Shown here: piece by piece, positions 32,192 to 45,048 of the stretch
How the letters are laid out: each line of letters starts with the position of its first letter
Position numbering within the stretch: position 1 is the stretch's first letter
From: Silene latifolia
Taxonomy: Eukaryota > Streptophyta > Magnoliopsida > Caryophyllales > Caryophyllaceae
Assembly: GCF_048544455.1 (NCBI RefSeq)
Contig: NC_133529.1
Coordinates: 61,078,271 to 61,142,270 of the forward strand
Direction: 5' to 3'
Length of the DNA: 64,000 nt
Made by a program: the position numbers and the translations under genes
Notes under the pieces: model-generated
What the model was told of the DNA's origin: nothing
Databases searched by the model: none
The model's input: the letters and a program-made list of their open reading frames with translations, nothing else

Positions 32192-35100
32192 ACGGTTGTT
32201 TGCATGCAAATCGGTTAAAAGTTTTTCCGAGTTATAAGAATAACAAATAAAACTTATAAAATTTGTGTTATTATGAGATATCACGAAATCAATCCATGCA
32301 TGTTAATATTTCTGGTCCTAAAATATTTTAGGATATTTTGGTTAATTTTTCGGATTTTTATTGTTCATAATTTACTATAATGACATTTAAATGTGATTTT
32401 ATGAGTAAAAATGTCATTTTTGGTCTAAAATTAGCTATACTTCGAATTTTCACTTGGTTTTTGGATATGTTGTCACATATATTATTTTGAGATAACCTGT
32501 AAATTTTCATAATTTTTGGACTTGTTATGCTCGAAAAATGAATTTTTCATTATTAAATTCGGATTTAGGTGAAAAATAGGTTAATATGAGTTAAATTTCG
32601 AATCTGGTCATAGAAAATTAATATGTTGTCACATGCAATTTTACAAGATGTGTGTAAAATAATTGGCTATAAAGAAGTCTTTTTGCATGATTTATGGATT
32701 TTTGAAGAAAAATAGCATAAATAGTGACATTATTAGTGAAAAATTAATAAAACATAAATCTATGACTTAGGAAAAACGTCTAATGTTGCATTTTATTATC
32801 TTTTTCAGATCTAAAATTGAAAAGTTAGTGAAAATAATTTTTCCATGTTTTTATGATTATTTTATTAAAAATCGATAAACCGCAACATTGTTTTTCCGGT
32901 AAAAATTTCGAAATTTTTAACCTAAGATTTTGAACATTATGAGTGTCATGGAATTTTTCCAGAATGTTCATGAATTTAAATTTTGAATTTTGAATTTATT
33001 TGAAATTTTGTGATTTATTTGAAGTTCAATAGCTTATTTTTGTAATTTTGGTCCATTTATGAACAAATTTGTAAATAAAGGTTAATTATGGTCAAATTAT
33101 TAGTGAAGACTATATTTTGAGTCCTAAGAGGTTAGGGTAATTAACTTATACATAAATATGAGTTTATGTATTTTTGTGATTATAAAATGTTGAAATCACG
33201 CAAATCCGTAAAAACCGAGTAATATACGATATTGGCTAATTAAAGGCGATTTAGCATAAAATTGAGCATGTTCATACATATAATAATGCTGCATTTTCTT
33301 TATGATTGTCATAATTTTAATTTATGTAATTTTGAATTATGTAATTTTACTTAGTATGGCCTTAGATTTTAATTGGTATTTCCCGAAATGTATGGGAATA
33401 TCGATTCGGTTGTAATTTTTATTGTGATCTCGTATCACCGTTTTGTAATTTAATAGATTTATTTTATTTTAGTTACAAATGTATAATAGGAAATTATGTA
33501 ATTTATTATGTAATTTTATTCATTCCGGAGTTCCCAAAGACGGATTTCTTCAAGAATGGCGATACATAAAGACGGTGTTGCCTCGAGATGCGTGCCACAA
33601 CCGAAGTTCAAGGGACCAATGGAGTTGGTTTCCGAATATGTAATAGTTAAATAGTTTTTCTATTTTAGGAAAGGCCATACTAGGATTTATTTATTTTATG
33701 CTTGCATTTTATTTTATGTCACATGCATCGCTAAATCGCCATAACTAAACATGCATCCTTATTTTATCGAGTTTATCGACCGTGTCAATTCGAATTATCG
33801 TAGTTCACCGCTTTAGTTCACTTAAAACGTGATAGATAATAAATTGACATGACCTCTCGCTAAAACAATTAATTGAGACATAGCCTTACCAAATAGTAGA
33901 AACCATGAAAACCTATTTCGCGAGGGAGTGCACTCGGCTACCCCGGGTACAAACCTTGTTACGTAGGGGAAGTGGGTGATAAATGTCTAATCCACCGAAT
34001 TCATGTTGATGAGGGTTTCATCGGCTACCCCGTGCCTAAGTTAATGTGAGTTTGGACAATGGACACATTTATTCGAAATTTGGATTGAACTCAACAAAAG
34101 TAATTGATAAGGGTTTCATCGGCTACCCCGTGCCCTTGTTGATGTGTTTTGGGCTATAGATAAATATTAGAGTAATTTTATCGACCAAGAGTTCTAAAAG
34201 TAGAATCGATTAAAAGGTTAATCCACCGAGTTATATTGATGAGGGTTTCATCGGCTACCCCGTGCCTAAGTTGATATGAATTTGGGTCTTGGAATCATTT
34301 ATCATAGTTGGGTAGAGGTCACTATGTAAATGCTTTACTTGTTATTTACAAGTATTAATATAACGATAAATGTTTTGTTTTCACTATTCTGTTATTATTG
34401 TTCTGTTTCTTTACCACAATTCATATACGATATCATTTCGATCTTGACTCAAATCTCCATTATAACATCGTAACTAAAGACAAATATGAATTTGCTTCTA
34501 AAACCTCATACGAACCATTGCTAAGGATCTCTTGTAAAGAGTATAGATTAAAGTTATTCATTATCAAACAGGTTTTTGATTCTTGACTAACACTTCTACT
34601 TACAATGGATTATGTTTCATATACTTAATTGAATTAAGTACCTTGAAGTGATAAATTGTTTTGGTGATTAGATTTTCAGAATTCGTAATTGACCAAAATA
34701 ACGCAACCACTTCAATGAAAGTTTTAAGACTAAAACGAACAAATGAAGAGTAATCTTCATGAATTCAATTTTGCTTCTCAAAGCAAAGACTCATTGAAAT
34801 GAGTGGGAGCATTCTCTTAAACCGTTAAGATGAGGACGAGGTTAAAGAAGTAAAATTAATATGGAATTAATACAAGGTTATGTTAAAGGTAAAGTTGTTG
34901 AGAATGACGATAATAAACCTATCAATTCCGACCGATAAAGTTTCCATTGTCTTAAATGTTGGACACGAGAAAGGAAACTACCCCAAATTATTGAAGAATC
35001 AACAAGTTAGTTGTGGGACATCTAATGGGACCTTCTTCTTTAAATGTTTATTTGATTAAACATAAATTTTTGCTAGTCCTACTTCGTCAATATTAGAAAC

Positions 35101-38100
35101 CGGTGGTGGTTTTCATCATTATGTTTGATACATGGGATGATAAGAATATGACGACTAGCGACAATAATGTCGAGAGATAGAGTAATTGTGTACTCAATCT
35201 AGTTTTTGGATTTAAAGTTGTACTTAATTGTGACTATTAAGTGCATAAACTCTAAATAAGAATATAAACTTGTTAAGATACAAAAGAGGTTTTCACTTTT
35301 GTGACCCTATACACCACGACTTGATGTATGGCTAGCCCATCATCAAGGTGAGTATATTCTAAACCAAACTAGAACGATATATCATGAAGATGATGCAAGA
35401 CTCAAATTGGTAACCCAAGATTAAACCTTAAATTTTGGAATGATGAACGTAAAGAGTTATCGAGTACTCTTGAAACCATTAGATTGTTAATGGTATATGC
35501 GTATCTTGTATTCAAAGCAAGATGTCTCGTGCCTTTTGGTTGAAAAGGAGATCGAGGTTATAAATCATTGATCCATAATAGGTTGATCATTCTCTTTTAC
35601 CAACGATTTAAGTTGACGCTAATGTGTTAACTTAATAAGGTAAATAGAAAATCTTTAAAGAAGTTTAAAGAGTTAAAGAAATCACGAATTAGTCGTGATG
35701 GGATTATCAAAGTGAAGACTTTGATATAAGCCAAAGCAAATGTGATATAGTATCACAAGTTAATCTCTCTTAACACACATTATGGGACAATGTGTGGTTG
35801 GATAAGAAATCAAACGCTATTCGATATGGTTTGGACTTGATCAAGTTTACTTTGAGTTACTTGATCCCTTGGGGATTTTATCATTTTGTCTAAATTATGT
35901 TCCACTAAATCATATGAGATATGAAATGGTAAGGGTACCATATTTGTAAGTTTTCACAAGAAACAAATGCTCATTTTTTCTTTTCTCACGAGTACGACGG
36001 GTTTGCGGCTCGTGAAGCTGTCTTTCTAAAATACAAGTTTATTTTAGAAGACAGAGTGGGAGAAATTATTCAAAAGCCACAAAGAATGCCACAGAGAATG
36101 TTATGTCGCAAGAAACTGGTCTTTCTTGGCTACATGAGACGTTTTGTGTAAAATATTGTTTCTTTAAAACCTAGGAGGTTAAATTCGTCCCTTGTTAAAA
36201 ATGATGAATTCATGTTACTTTTAAGAAAGTAAAAAGCTTATAACTTACAAAAGAAATTGGTTGATTCAAGTTGATTACTTCTAGAAAGTAATGAACATAT
36301 GACTTACATAAGAGTGTTTAAGTCACAACTCAATACAAGGCCTAGAGCCGTGAAAATCCGAAACGAAAGGGCTTGATTAGTGACAAAGGGTTTTGCACTA
36401 ATAAAGAGATATTTCAAAGCAAGATTGGTTGCAAAGGGTTTTGCACTAGTTGAAATGCTTAAGTCTATTTGGATCTTCTTAAGGATTGTGTTTCATTATG
36501 AGGTTATGAAATACGTAGCAAGTGAATCTAAAACCCGCTTCTTCAATAGAAGGAATGTATTCAATACATATCATGAGTTTAGTAGATTCTTGCAATCCTA
36601 AGATAATGTGAAACTTAAGAGAGGGTCTTAAGTAGGACATCAATGAGTTAGAATCAACATTTTGATCATGTGATAAAACATTTCTCGATAAGTCAAGAAG
36701 TTGTGTTTATACATGAAGTTTAGTGGGAGTTACGGAAATTTTAATTAGTCCGATATGTGGATGACATATTGATCATTGAGAATGATTTAAGACTTTTGGA
36801 GTATTATAATACATCTGGAATATCCGGATTTATGAAGATAAATCCACATGATATTAGCGTCAAGAAGAAGTCTTATGTTGATAAGATTCATGACTAGTTC
36901 AATTAAATTGAACATATTTGATTGATTCCATTTGCTTCCATTGCCGGATCAATTAAATGAGTAATGATGTATAACACTTCATATACTTTGAGTATGATGA
37001 ATTGTTTTCAAAATCGAATTAAGTAATCTTTACCAAGTAAGCTATAAAGATTACCCTTAAGTGCTGCGAAGCATTAAGGAAGTAAAGCAAAGTGTTTATG
37101 ATGCAATATTGTGTAAGGGTGTTACACAAGTGACAATTGACAATTGAGATTGCGCATGGTTTCCGACAAAACCATAATCAAAATACATTAGGATGGTTAA
37201 GATACCATTGTGGCAATGTTAATTAAGAAGTAGATTTTCTAGAATCGTTCTAGGCAATAAAGAACAATGAGTGATGTTTATAACGGAAATTGAGTACACT
37301 TGTGATCATGAGATGTGCAAGAAGGATGAGTCCCGCACACTGTGAAAACAGTGGGAGCTATTCTTAGGCTAGAGGGCCTATGTCTTGATTGGATCTCGAC
37401 ACGTACTTTAAAGTTTTGTAATGCAAATGTATAAATTACAAAAGGAAAACGAGTATGTAGTGAGGTTGAGTAAGGTACAAGAAATTGATAAAACCTACTA
37501 ACCAAAGCCTTCTTAAAGGCTAAACATGATGAGTCATGTCATTTCAATTGAATTGAAATGAACAACTACGTACAAGATCAAATTAGATTATAGAACATGA
37601 AATAGTAATCAGGCATTGACTATTCATGTGTGATAATCGCATTTGTCGTTCGAGTTTTATTTTAAAACTCTTTTATTATACTTTGTTACATCCAAACGGG
37701 TTGTGGAGACAATTGAACCCCGTTAAAGTGAACACGGATTAGCATTGTATTCGCCCATAGTCACTTGTATGAGGTGACGTCTCGAAGTGACTAGAGTGTG
37801 ATGCGATTGATGGCAAGTTCAAGTGCCATACAGTCATGTGAGATGACTAGTCGATCACATAGGCAGACTGTTAGGAACACTTTGTCGGGCCTTATGACCG
37901 CTTATAGAGTTCGGCAATTTATATAGCTGCTCGTGGCGAGAGCTACTATAGTATTCTAATGAGTCGATTCTTTTGACTAAAGACTATTCACCTAAGATGG
38001 CATAGTTTCAGATTAACTTTGATTTGTGTTACTACGACCTTCGTAAATGGGGTCAAATGGGCATATTTTGGGTTATGATGGCTATGGCTAGTCGAAGGGA

Positions 38101-38358
38101 ATGAGTGCGATAGGAATTGTCCACCCCTTGTCAGGGTTATAACAATATCTCAGGGCCACTCGAGGAGTAATGAACTGGAAATGCGTGGCCACGCTCGGAA
38201 GGTATCTATGATAGATAAATCCGGTCAATCAGTTATTCTCCAGATCGAGGAAACCACTCTCGATATGATCACTTGCAAGTACGACCTGAAAGACACCTTG
38301 CATTGAGTGGGAGATAGTAATAGGACAAGAGAATTGGTGACGCACACTTGTCGAGGAC
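32192..38358 (+). pseudogene. Copia interior: long leader and decayed gag-pol
   Basis: 32192-34800 is AT-rich noncoding leader with a repeated GGCTACCCCGTGC motif at 33931-34260. From about 34860 scattered fragments of gag-pol can be read in changing frames: a zinc-knuckle-like stretch near 34940-35000, KARLVAKGF near 36418 (repeated just before in a damaged form) and VRYVDDILIIEND near 36748. Stops interrupt every frame. The last 300 bases before the polypurine tract are noncoding. Confidence 0.65.
33931..34260 (+). repeat. Repeated GGCTACCCCGTGC units in copia leader
   Basis: Three good copies of TTTCATCGGCTACCCCGTGC (near 34018, 34115 and 34247) and one partial copy (CGGCTACCCCGGG, 33935). 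They stand 90-130 bases apart and mostly follow TTGATGAGGG or TTGATAAGGG. The surrounding DNA is weakly repeated (GAGTTTGGAC, AATTTGGGTC). Confidence 0.65.
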
Positions 38359-38369
38359 AAGTGGGAGAT
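38359..38369 (+). other. Copia polypurine tract
   Basis: AAGTGGGAGAT abuts the 3' LTR (TGTTGGG). This is the usual copia form. Confidence 0.8.
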
Positions 38370-39640
38370 TGTTGGGAAATGTGTCCTCAACAATAGTGCG
38401 ATCACATGATTTAAATATCATTATTAAATCTCATTTTTAAGAATACATGTGGGATGTAATATTTTACATGTCAACTGGTCCACACATATCGGTAATGATT
38501 GGCTGACTAGAGTTTGACATTACTGTCGTGCGACGGTGGTGATCAGTTGATCCCCTTAGGTCATACCTATAGGGAAATACTCTTAATTGATTATTTAATT
38601 AATCGTATACCGATATGAGTTAATTAAATTGCTTAAAATTGACGGATGATTTTGTGAGTATAATTTACGTATCTTATTGTAAATATGATTAAATAAGACA
38701 CGGTCTAAGTAATTGAATTATTTTATTACTTGGGTGAAATTATTGTTTAAAGAAACAATTGAAACGGAATGAATAAATTATTATAAATACAGAATGTTGT
38801 AGTTTATAATTTGGAAACCATTTTGGTACAAGTAATTACGAATTACTAGTCGATTTTGTATATGACATATTTTATGAGTATGTTGATTTTTAATATGTTA
38901 AAAATACATTACAATTTCATATGTCAAGTAACATGTCACATATGTTACAATTGACAAATGACAAAATAAAATGGACCATCCATTTTATTTTGTATGTACC
39001 GAAATTATAAGGAGTTAGTGGAATAAAATTGTGTTAATTGTTTAGTGGTAGACACAATGATAAAAGCTAACTAGTAGGCTTGCATGCCTAGCTTTTGAGA
39101 AGAGCAAAAACTAAAGGCATTGGGCATGCTACCCAAGGCCAATGTTTCGGCCACCCTAAGGAAAGAAAAGAGTTTTTCTTTTTCCAATTCATTCATTCAT
39201 AATATACAACAATTTTTCTAGAGTAAGAAAATTAATATGTTCTCTACATCTTATGAGATTTCTAGAGAAATAAATCACAAAATTCCTCTTCTCTCAACCG
39301 AAATATATGAGAGAACAAAAATATTTTGTGTCATATTTTTAAGTAAGACTAATTTTAATACTAGATCATATTATTTTAGTCTTTAAGATGTATTCCTTGG
39401 GTATATGCTTTTGGGAGGGATTCTATACTTGAATCCTTGTTCTTCCATTTGGAAAGCTCAAGAACAAAAGAAAAGGAGATTTCTTTTGTGCCCATTTGAA
39501 CCGAAATTTCAATGTAAGGATATGATTTCTTCTCTTTTATTATATTGTTTGCATGCATAAAATCCACATTTAATTTTATGACAAATTAATTTTGACATAT
39601 AAGAGTATGTTAGTATGTATATGAATCTACATTTCCTTCA
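38370..39640 (+). repeat. Copia 3' LTR
   Basis: 1271 bases, same length as the 5' LTR, with three differences seen. Ends TTTCCTTCA, then ATTAT. Confidence 0.9.
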
Positions 39641-41152
39641 ATTATCTCTTGGGATCAAAGTTCGTTGTCAAGACTGATAATACCGCAGCATCTCACTTCT
39701 TGACTCAGCCCAAGCTGACAAGCCGACAAGCTAGATGGCAAGAAGTGTTGGCAGAGTTCGATGTGGAATTCGCTTACAGACCAGGAGCCGCAAACAGAGT
39801 CGCTGATGCCCTTAGCCGAAGATGTGATTTGGCTACATTGCACACGATTGCTCATTTGTCTACCACCACAGTGGCTACCGACATTTAGGCTAAGGTGAAA
39901 GAGCACCTCGACCTGGACCCAGTGGCAAGGAATTTGAAACAATTAGCCATCGAAGGGAAGACTCGCAAATTTTGGATGGAGGATGGCCTCTTGTGCACGA
40001 AGGGACATCGGATCTTTGTTCCAAAAGCGGCAGGGCTGCGAAAGATTCTCTTGCAAGAGTGCCACGATACATTGTGTGCAGGTCATCCGGGGTGGCAGAG
40101 AACCTTATGCCTCGAAGAGAAGCTACTGCGGCGCGAGATGAAGGATGATGTCATGGAGTACACAAAGACTGTCGATCGCCAACAAGACAAGGGAGAGAAA
40201 CAGAAGCCGGGGGGGGGGGCTACTAAATCCCTTACCGGTACCAACTCGTCCATGGGAAAGTATTTCGATGGACTTCATATCTGGGTTACCGAAGGTAGGG
40301 GCTCTCAGTGTGATCCTTGTCGTTGTGGATCGCTTCTCGAAGTATGCCACATTCATTCCCCTTCCGAAGACGTGCAGTGCTGAAGAGATGGCCACGATGT
40401 TCTTCAAGAATGTTGTGAAATATTGGGGACTACCTCAAAGTATAGTCAGTGATCGTGACTCTCGCTTCACGGGACTATTTTGGGGAGAATTGTTCCAGCT
40501 CCTGGGCTCTAAACTTCGGATGTCCTCAAGTTACCATCCTCAAACAGATGGCCAGACGGAAAGATTCAATAGCATGTTGGAAGAGTACTTGAGACATTTT
40601 GTGGGCGCAACCCAGATGGAGTGGGTGCGCCTCCTAGATGTTGCCCAGTTCTGTTTTAATGTTCAAACGAGCTCCTCTTCTAACAAGAGCCCGTTTGAGC
40701 TTGTCACAGGTCAACAACCATTATTGCCTCCCACAGTTGCTGATTCTTATGGTGGTCGGACGAAGAAAGCTCACGAGTTTGCTAAAGAATGGAATGTCAA
40801 TGCTGAGATTGCTCGCGCTTACTTGGAGAAGGCATCCCGCCGCATGAAGAAGTAGGCAGATGTGAACCGGAGGCCAAGAGAGTTTAAGGTAGGCGACATG
40901 GTCATGGTGAAGTTGAATAAGGAGCAGATGAGATTTCTTAGGGGAAGAGACAAGCGGCTGGTGCGAAAGTATGAAGGCCTCATCCAAGTGATCAAGCGGA
41001 TTGGGGACGTTGCTTACAAGCTTGACCGCCCTGCCTGGATGAAGTGTCACTCGGTCTTCCATGTGAGCTGCTTGAAGCCGTACCATCCAGATCCCGAAGA
41101 TCCAACCCGCAACAAGAGCAAGCGCGCCAACATCTGTTCCAATCAACTCGAG
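39641..41152 (+). pseudogene. Chromovirus RNase H end and integrase, with stops and a frameshift
   Basis: After the second ATTAT, RNase H resumes (SKFVVKTDN, RPGAANRVADALSRR) and reaches TAG at 39886-39888. Integrase follows in the same frame: the HHCC region keeps HDTLCAGHPGWQRT, but the CxxC is changed to TVDRQQDKGE. A run of about ten G at 40209-40218 coincides with a frameshift. The core then shows SMDFISGLP (D), VSDRDSRF (D) and QTDGQTERFNSMLEEY (E). TAG at 40853 interrupts before KVGDMVMVKLNKEQ and FHVSCLKPYHPDPEDP. It stops at LEKQE, where a chromodomain would usually begin. Lineage within chromoviruses is not certain. Confidence 0.85.
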
Positions 41153-41897
41153 AAGCAAGAAATTATTGTTGTGATGGATCGAGTTGGTTTATATCTTACA
41201 ATCCTAGGAAGGTTTGGGTCCCGGAGCCGAATCGATTAGATTGTACAACACCTACAAGTCAACTTAATCCTCCCTACTCAACTATATGCATGGTCTAATG
41301 AGACTCGAGTTGGTTTATTTCTTACAAGTCTCATTGAAAAGGTAAGTGATGGGTAAAAAATACAAGGATTCATAGGCTTGCATTTCATCAAACATAACAT
41401 GTGCATAAGTTAAGATCACAACAAGCAAGCAAATAAACTATGAAAACATATTAATTTCAGCATGAATCATCCCCCATGTTGGTTTCCCCTAATTACCCAT
41501 TAACCCTAGTTAAGGAAACTACTCACTCATTATCAAGTTTGACATGTTAACAAGGTTGTCAATCACATTAACAAAGCAAAACATGATGAATAAATGAAGA
41601 TGATTAACAATAATTAAAAAGGGATTAAGAGGATTATACCTACTAATGATTCCAATAATAAAGCAAAGAATAATAGAAGTACTTGATGAATGATTGGAAG
41701 GTTGTCAATCTCCCAATAATAACCTAATAATCTTCAATTACCCAAAATAAAAGATTAACAAAAGAGAAATTAAGGAAATGAGATTTGTATTAATATTTGA
41801 TTAGAAGTTGATTACAAGATTAAAGAGAGATTAGATTGATATAAACTATACTAAAGATTGATATGAAGAACATGATTATCTAATTAGACTAATGGGG

Positions 41898-41905
41898 TAT
41901 TTATA
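41898..41905 (-). promoter_or_regulatory. TATA box in element C LTR
   Basis: Minus-strand CACTATAAATACCCC, identical in context to element B. The LTR is cut by the chromovirus fragment downstream of this box, so transcription would now enter that fragment. Confidence 0.6.
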
Positions 41906-42072
41906 GTGGGGATTAGGTACACAAACTAGGGTTTACTAAGGGCTTAAATGACGATTAAGTCCTTGAGGAATCGCTCCTCTCAAAAGAGATGTCGGTCTCC
42001 TTTTTGCCGGTCTTTCATAAATATGCGCATCTTTCACGGAGGGAAGAAAAAGGACGTATGGGACCGTAAGGG

Positions 42073-42242
42073 AATCCGAGCGTCCAAGGTGTCTGGACAG
42101 GCGGATTTCCTTGTGGCAGGACGGGCGGATTGTTGGGCAGGACGAGCGGATTGTGGCGTTGCTGGACGGGCGTCCCTTCAGCAAAGACGCTCGGATTCCC
42201 CTCGTGTTGGACGGGCGTCTTGCCTAGTTAGACGGGCGGATT
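42073..42242. repeat. CG-N2-CG array in element C LTR
   Basis: Eight sites: AATCCGAGCGTCC, GGACGGGCGGATT, GGACGAGCGGATT, GGACGGGCGTCCC, GACGCTCGGATTCC and similar. Centres are mainly GG, unlike the AG/CT centres in the internal array of the same element. One site (GGACAGGCGG) has lost the first CG. Confidence 0.75.
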
Positions 42243-42579
42243 GTGTCACAGCTTTCCTTTCTTCTTTTCTTCTTCCAATAATCCTCCGGGATTTAGTCGG
42301 GGATGCAAGGATTTATTCATCATTGCCCATCTACTATAATATGTACAAAGGCCTTCTAGTCTTATCTTCGCTTTGATGCTTGGTCATTAGATTCGATCAA
42401 TTTAGCTCCATTTTGCCATGAAAATGCAAGGTTCGCACTCCTCTCCTACCAAGGAAACAAAACCTCAAAGAATATGCAAAACAAAGGACTAAAGATAGTA
42501 AATGACCCAATTATGCACTAAAAAGCATAGGAACGAGGCTAATTCGGGGACTAAATATGCTCAAATAATGGTCACATCA

Positions 42580-42857
42580 CTTTTCCTCCTCTTGCATACC
42601 CCTTATTCTTGTGTTGTTGGCTCTCGTTCTTGCCTCCTCTTCATACTAGTCCATCCAATATCGTCAAAAATCTTCCAAATATGCACGGAAGAGGGGGAAA
42701 TTCCGCCTCATTTATCTCCTTTTCTACAAAACATATGAAATGCACTAGAAAAGCAAATAGGAAGGTTTTGACGGATAAAATGGCCATGAAATGTTATAAT
42801 AGTATGCAAAATAGGCTCAATTAGGGGAATAAATGTGCGCCAATAATAGTCACATCA
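42580..42857 (-). repeat. LTR tail of a further related element (F)
   Basis: The last 60 bases (AAAATAGGCTCAATTAGGGG ... TGTGCGCCAATAATAGTCACATCA) match the ends of LTRs B, C and D, while the rest is different. It ends in CA exactly where element D protease begins. I read it as the end of another LTR of the same lineage, inserted in D and itself hit by C. Confidence 0.6.
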
Positions 42858-45048
42858 CAATTCTCACGGGCACATCCTCCCATACCCCTAAGGGTATCTA
42901 TGTTGATAGATACGCCATTTGAAGAGTAATGTTGGTGCATTTGAGCTCTCCCATTCCTAGCCTCTTACATACCGAGTATGGCATGACACTTACACTTGCT
43001 CCAAGGTCACATAATGCGTTGTTGATTGTAGTGTCGCCAATGGTGCATGGAATAGAAAAACTTCCCGGATCTTTGAGTTTTGGAGGGGAACTTCCTTGAA
43101 GAATAGCACTACTCACTTTGGTAAAGGCAATAGTCTCTAGCTTTCGGATGGATTTCTTCTTGGTAAGAATATCTTTCATGTATTTTGCATAAGCCGGAAT
43201 ATGATTGATCAATTCCATGAATGGGATTGAGACTTCTAAGTTCTTCACAATTTCCATGAACTTTCCAAGTTGCTCATCAAACTTAGGGTTAGCTTGACGA
43301 CTTGGGAATGGAAGTCTAATCACAATAGGCTCTTTTTCGTTAGCCTTCTCTTCATTCTTCTTCTTTGAAGCTTCATTGGTGGTGGGATCTACCTCCTTAG
43401 AGTTCTCCACAACTCTTTGCTTGTCACTAGCATCCACAATATCTTTATCAATTGGCCTCTTCAGCCCCTCATATCTTATACCGCTCCTCAAATGGATGGC
43501 ACTAACCGTCTCATGTCTTGGGGGATTACCTTGAGGCGGTAATTGCCCCTTTTGTCTTTGAGAGCTAAAAGATGCTAATTGAGTCATTTGAGTTTCTAGC
43601 ATTTTGGTGTGGGCAAGCATGTTGTTGATGGTGGTTTCTTTAACTTGGCTATCTTTTTGCATTTGGGTGAAAAATTCTTGTTGATTCTTTTGCATTTGGA
43701 GGACCACTTTTTGAACATCAAAGCTTTTGTAATTGGATTGTTTGTAGGAAGGTTGATTTTGATAACCTTGGCTTTGGTTGAAAAAGGATCTTTGAGCTTG
43801 GTTTCTCATTGGAGGTGGGGTGTATATTGGTTGGGGGTTTTGGACATTTTGGCTCTTGTATGAATGATTTGGATAGAATTTGGTATTCTCATTATAGTAG
43901 TTGGAATAAGGGGTGTCATTCTTGTATGCTTGGAAAGCATTCACTTGTTCATTTGTTCCCCTACATTCACTTTGCTCATGTCCCAAGGTTCCACAACTTT
44001 CACATACTCCACTTGGAATTGAGGATAATGCCACCATAGCATTTACATGTTGTTTGGGTGATTTGGAAGCTTCATCAAGCTTAGCCATGACCTTCTCAAA
44101 CTTCAAATTGATGGTGTCGATATAAGCACTTAGTTGAGCACCCAATTGTGTGATGGAATCTACCTCATGCCTTCCTCCTCTAGTGGCCTTTCGAGGCCTA
44201 CTATATTGAGAATTATGAACCGCAATCTCTTTGATTTTGGACAATGTTTGATTGTTATCAACTTCGATAAACATCCCATTGGATCCCATATTGAGAATAT
44301 TGCGGGAATCTTCATATAGACCATTCCAAAATTGTTGCGCAAGGAACCACTCACTAAGCCCATGGTGTGGACAAGAACGACAAGTGTCCTTAAATCTCTC
44401 CCATGCTTCATACAATGATTCTTCATCCCTTTGCTTGAACCCGGTGATTTGGGCTCTCAACATATTAGTCTTCTCCGGAGGATAGAATTTCTTGTAGAAG
44501 GCAAGTGCTAACTTCTTCCATGAATCAATACCAAGGGTAGCCTTGTCTAGGCTCTTCAACCATTGCTTTGCGGCACCGATCAAATAAAAAGGAAACAATA
44601 CCCATCGGATTTGGTCTTGAGTAACTCCGGTTTGAGAAATAGCATCACAATAGTCACAAAAAGTCTCCATATGTGAATGCGGGTCTTCACTAGGCATCCC
44701 TCCAAATTGGCTTCTCTCAACTAATTTTATGAATGCGGATTTGGCAATGAAATTACCGGTTAAATGTGGTAGTGTAGGAGTACCATTTGGTAGGTTCTCC
44801 TCAGTTGGTACGAAATGTGATGAAAATTTAGGCATTGTGGGTTGATTTTGTGGTTGGTTTTGAATTGGGTTATCCTCTCCTTCTCTTGAAAAAGGGTTGA
44901 CAAACTCAATGTTATTTGGTTGAATGTCCACAATCTCTCCAATACCTACAACTCTTGAATTACCTCTAGTGACTCTTCTATTGTTGGTTAAGGTCCTTTC
45001 AATCTCGAAATCAATAGGTAATAAATTACCTTGTGATCTCCTAGTCAT
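42858..45048 (-). pseudogene. Element D gag-protease, 3' truncated but open
   Basis: ATG at 45048 (MTRRSQGNLLPID), open for 716 codons. Gag domain (IRWVLFPFYLIGAAKQWL to FLAQQFWNGL), CCHC knuckle CESCGTLGHEQSEC and protease start CDLGASVSVMPYSVCKRLG are all intact. The frame ends just after the first protease block, at a TGA near 42898, before the junction at 42858. The second protease block is missing. Gag itself looks functional. Confidence 0.85.

Larger units (their letters stand above)
30905..39640 (+). mobile_element. Copia-type LTR element with near-identical LTRs and a decayed interior
   Basis: 8736 bases with two 1271-base LTRs, ATTAT duplications, a Met-tRNA-like primer site and a polypurine tract. 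The LTRs differ at three positions by eye (near 31552, 31646 and 31950 against the right copy). The interior has no ORF above about 75 codons but keeps relics: a gag knuckle near 34940-35000, KARLVAKGF near 36418 and the reverse transcriptase block YVDDILII near 36754. It appears to be a recently moved, non-autonomous copy. Confidence 0.9.
30448..41159 (+). mobile_element. Chromovirus-type gag-pol fragment replacing part of an LTR (with copia inside)
   Basis: About 1.97 kb of Ty3/gypsy pol (end of reverse transcriptase, RNase H, integrase), excluding the copia at 30905-39640 and one TSD copy. It lies in element C's LTR in place of about 54 bases (by comparison with 16020-16073 of element B). 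It has no LTRs or target duplication of its own. Edges show short shared words: TCA on the left, AAGCAAG on the right. This fits microhomology-mediated repair or template switching, not normal integration. Confidence 0.75.
22806..42579 (-). mobile_element. Element C: pol-less Athila-derived element, minus sense, left end outside window
   Basis: Same family as element B: spacer, ORF1, motif array, protease, gag, primer site and 5' LTR (starting 30158). The LTR is interrupted by a chromovirus fragment with a copia inside (30448-41159) and resumes to its CA at 42579. The left end was displaced by the Tat-lineage insertion at 22806. ORF1 has two frameshifts and the protease one nonsense codon. 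Confidence 0.8.
41153..42579 (-). repeat. Element C 5' LTR, second part
   Basis: Resumes at AAGCAAG and follows the element B LTR to GGTCACATCA at 42579. It has a minus-strand TATAAATA (41898-41905) and a motif array (42073-42242). Confidence 0.8.
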
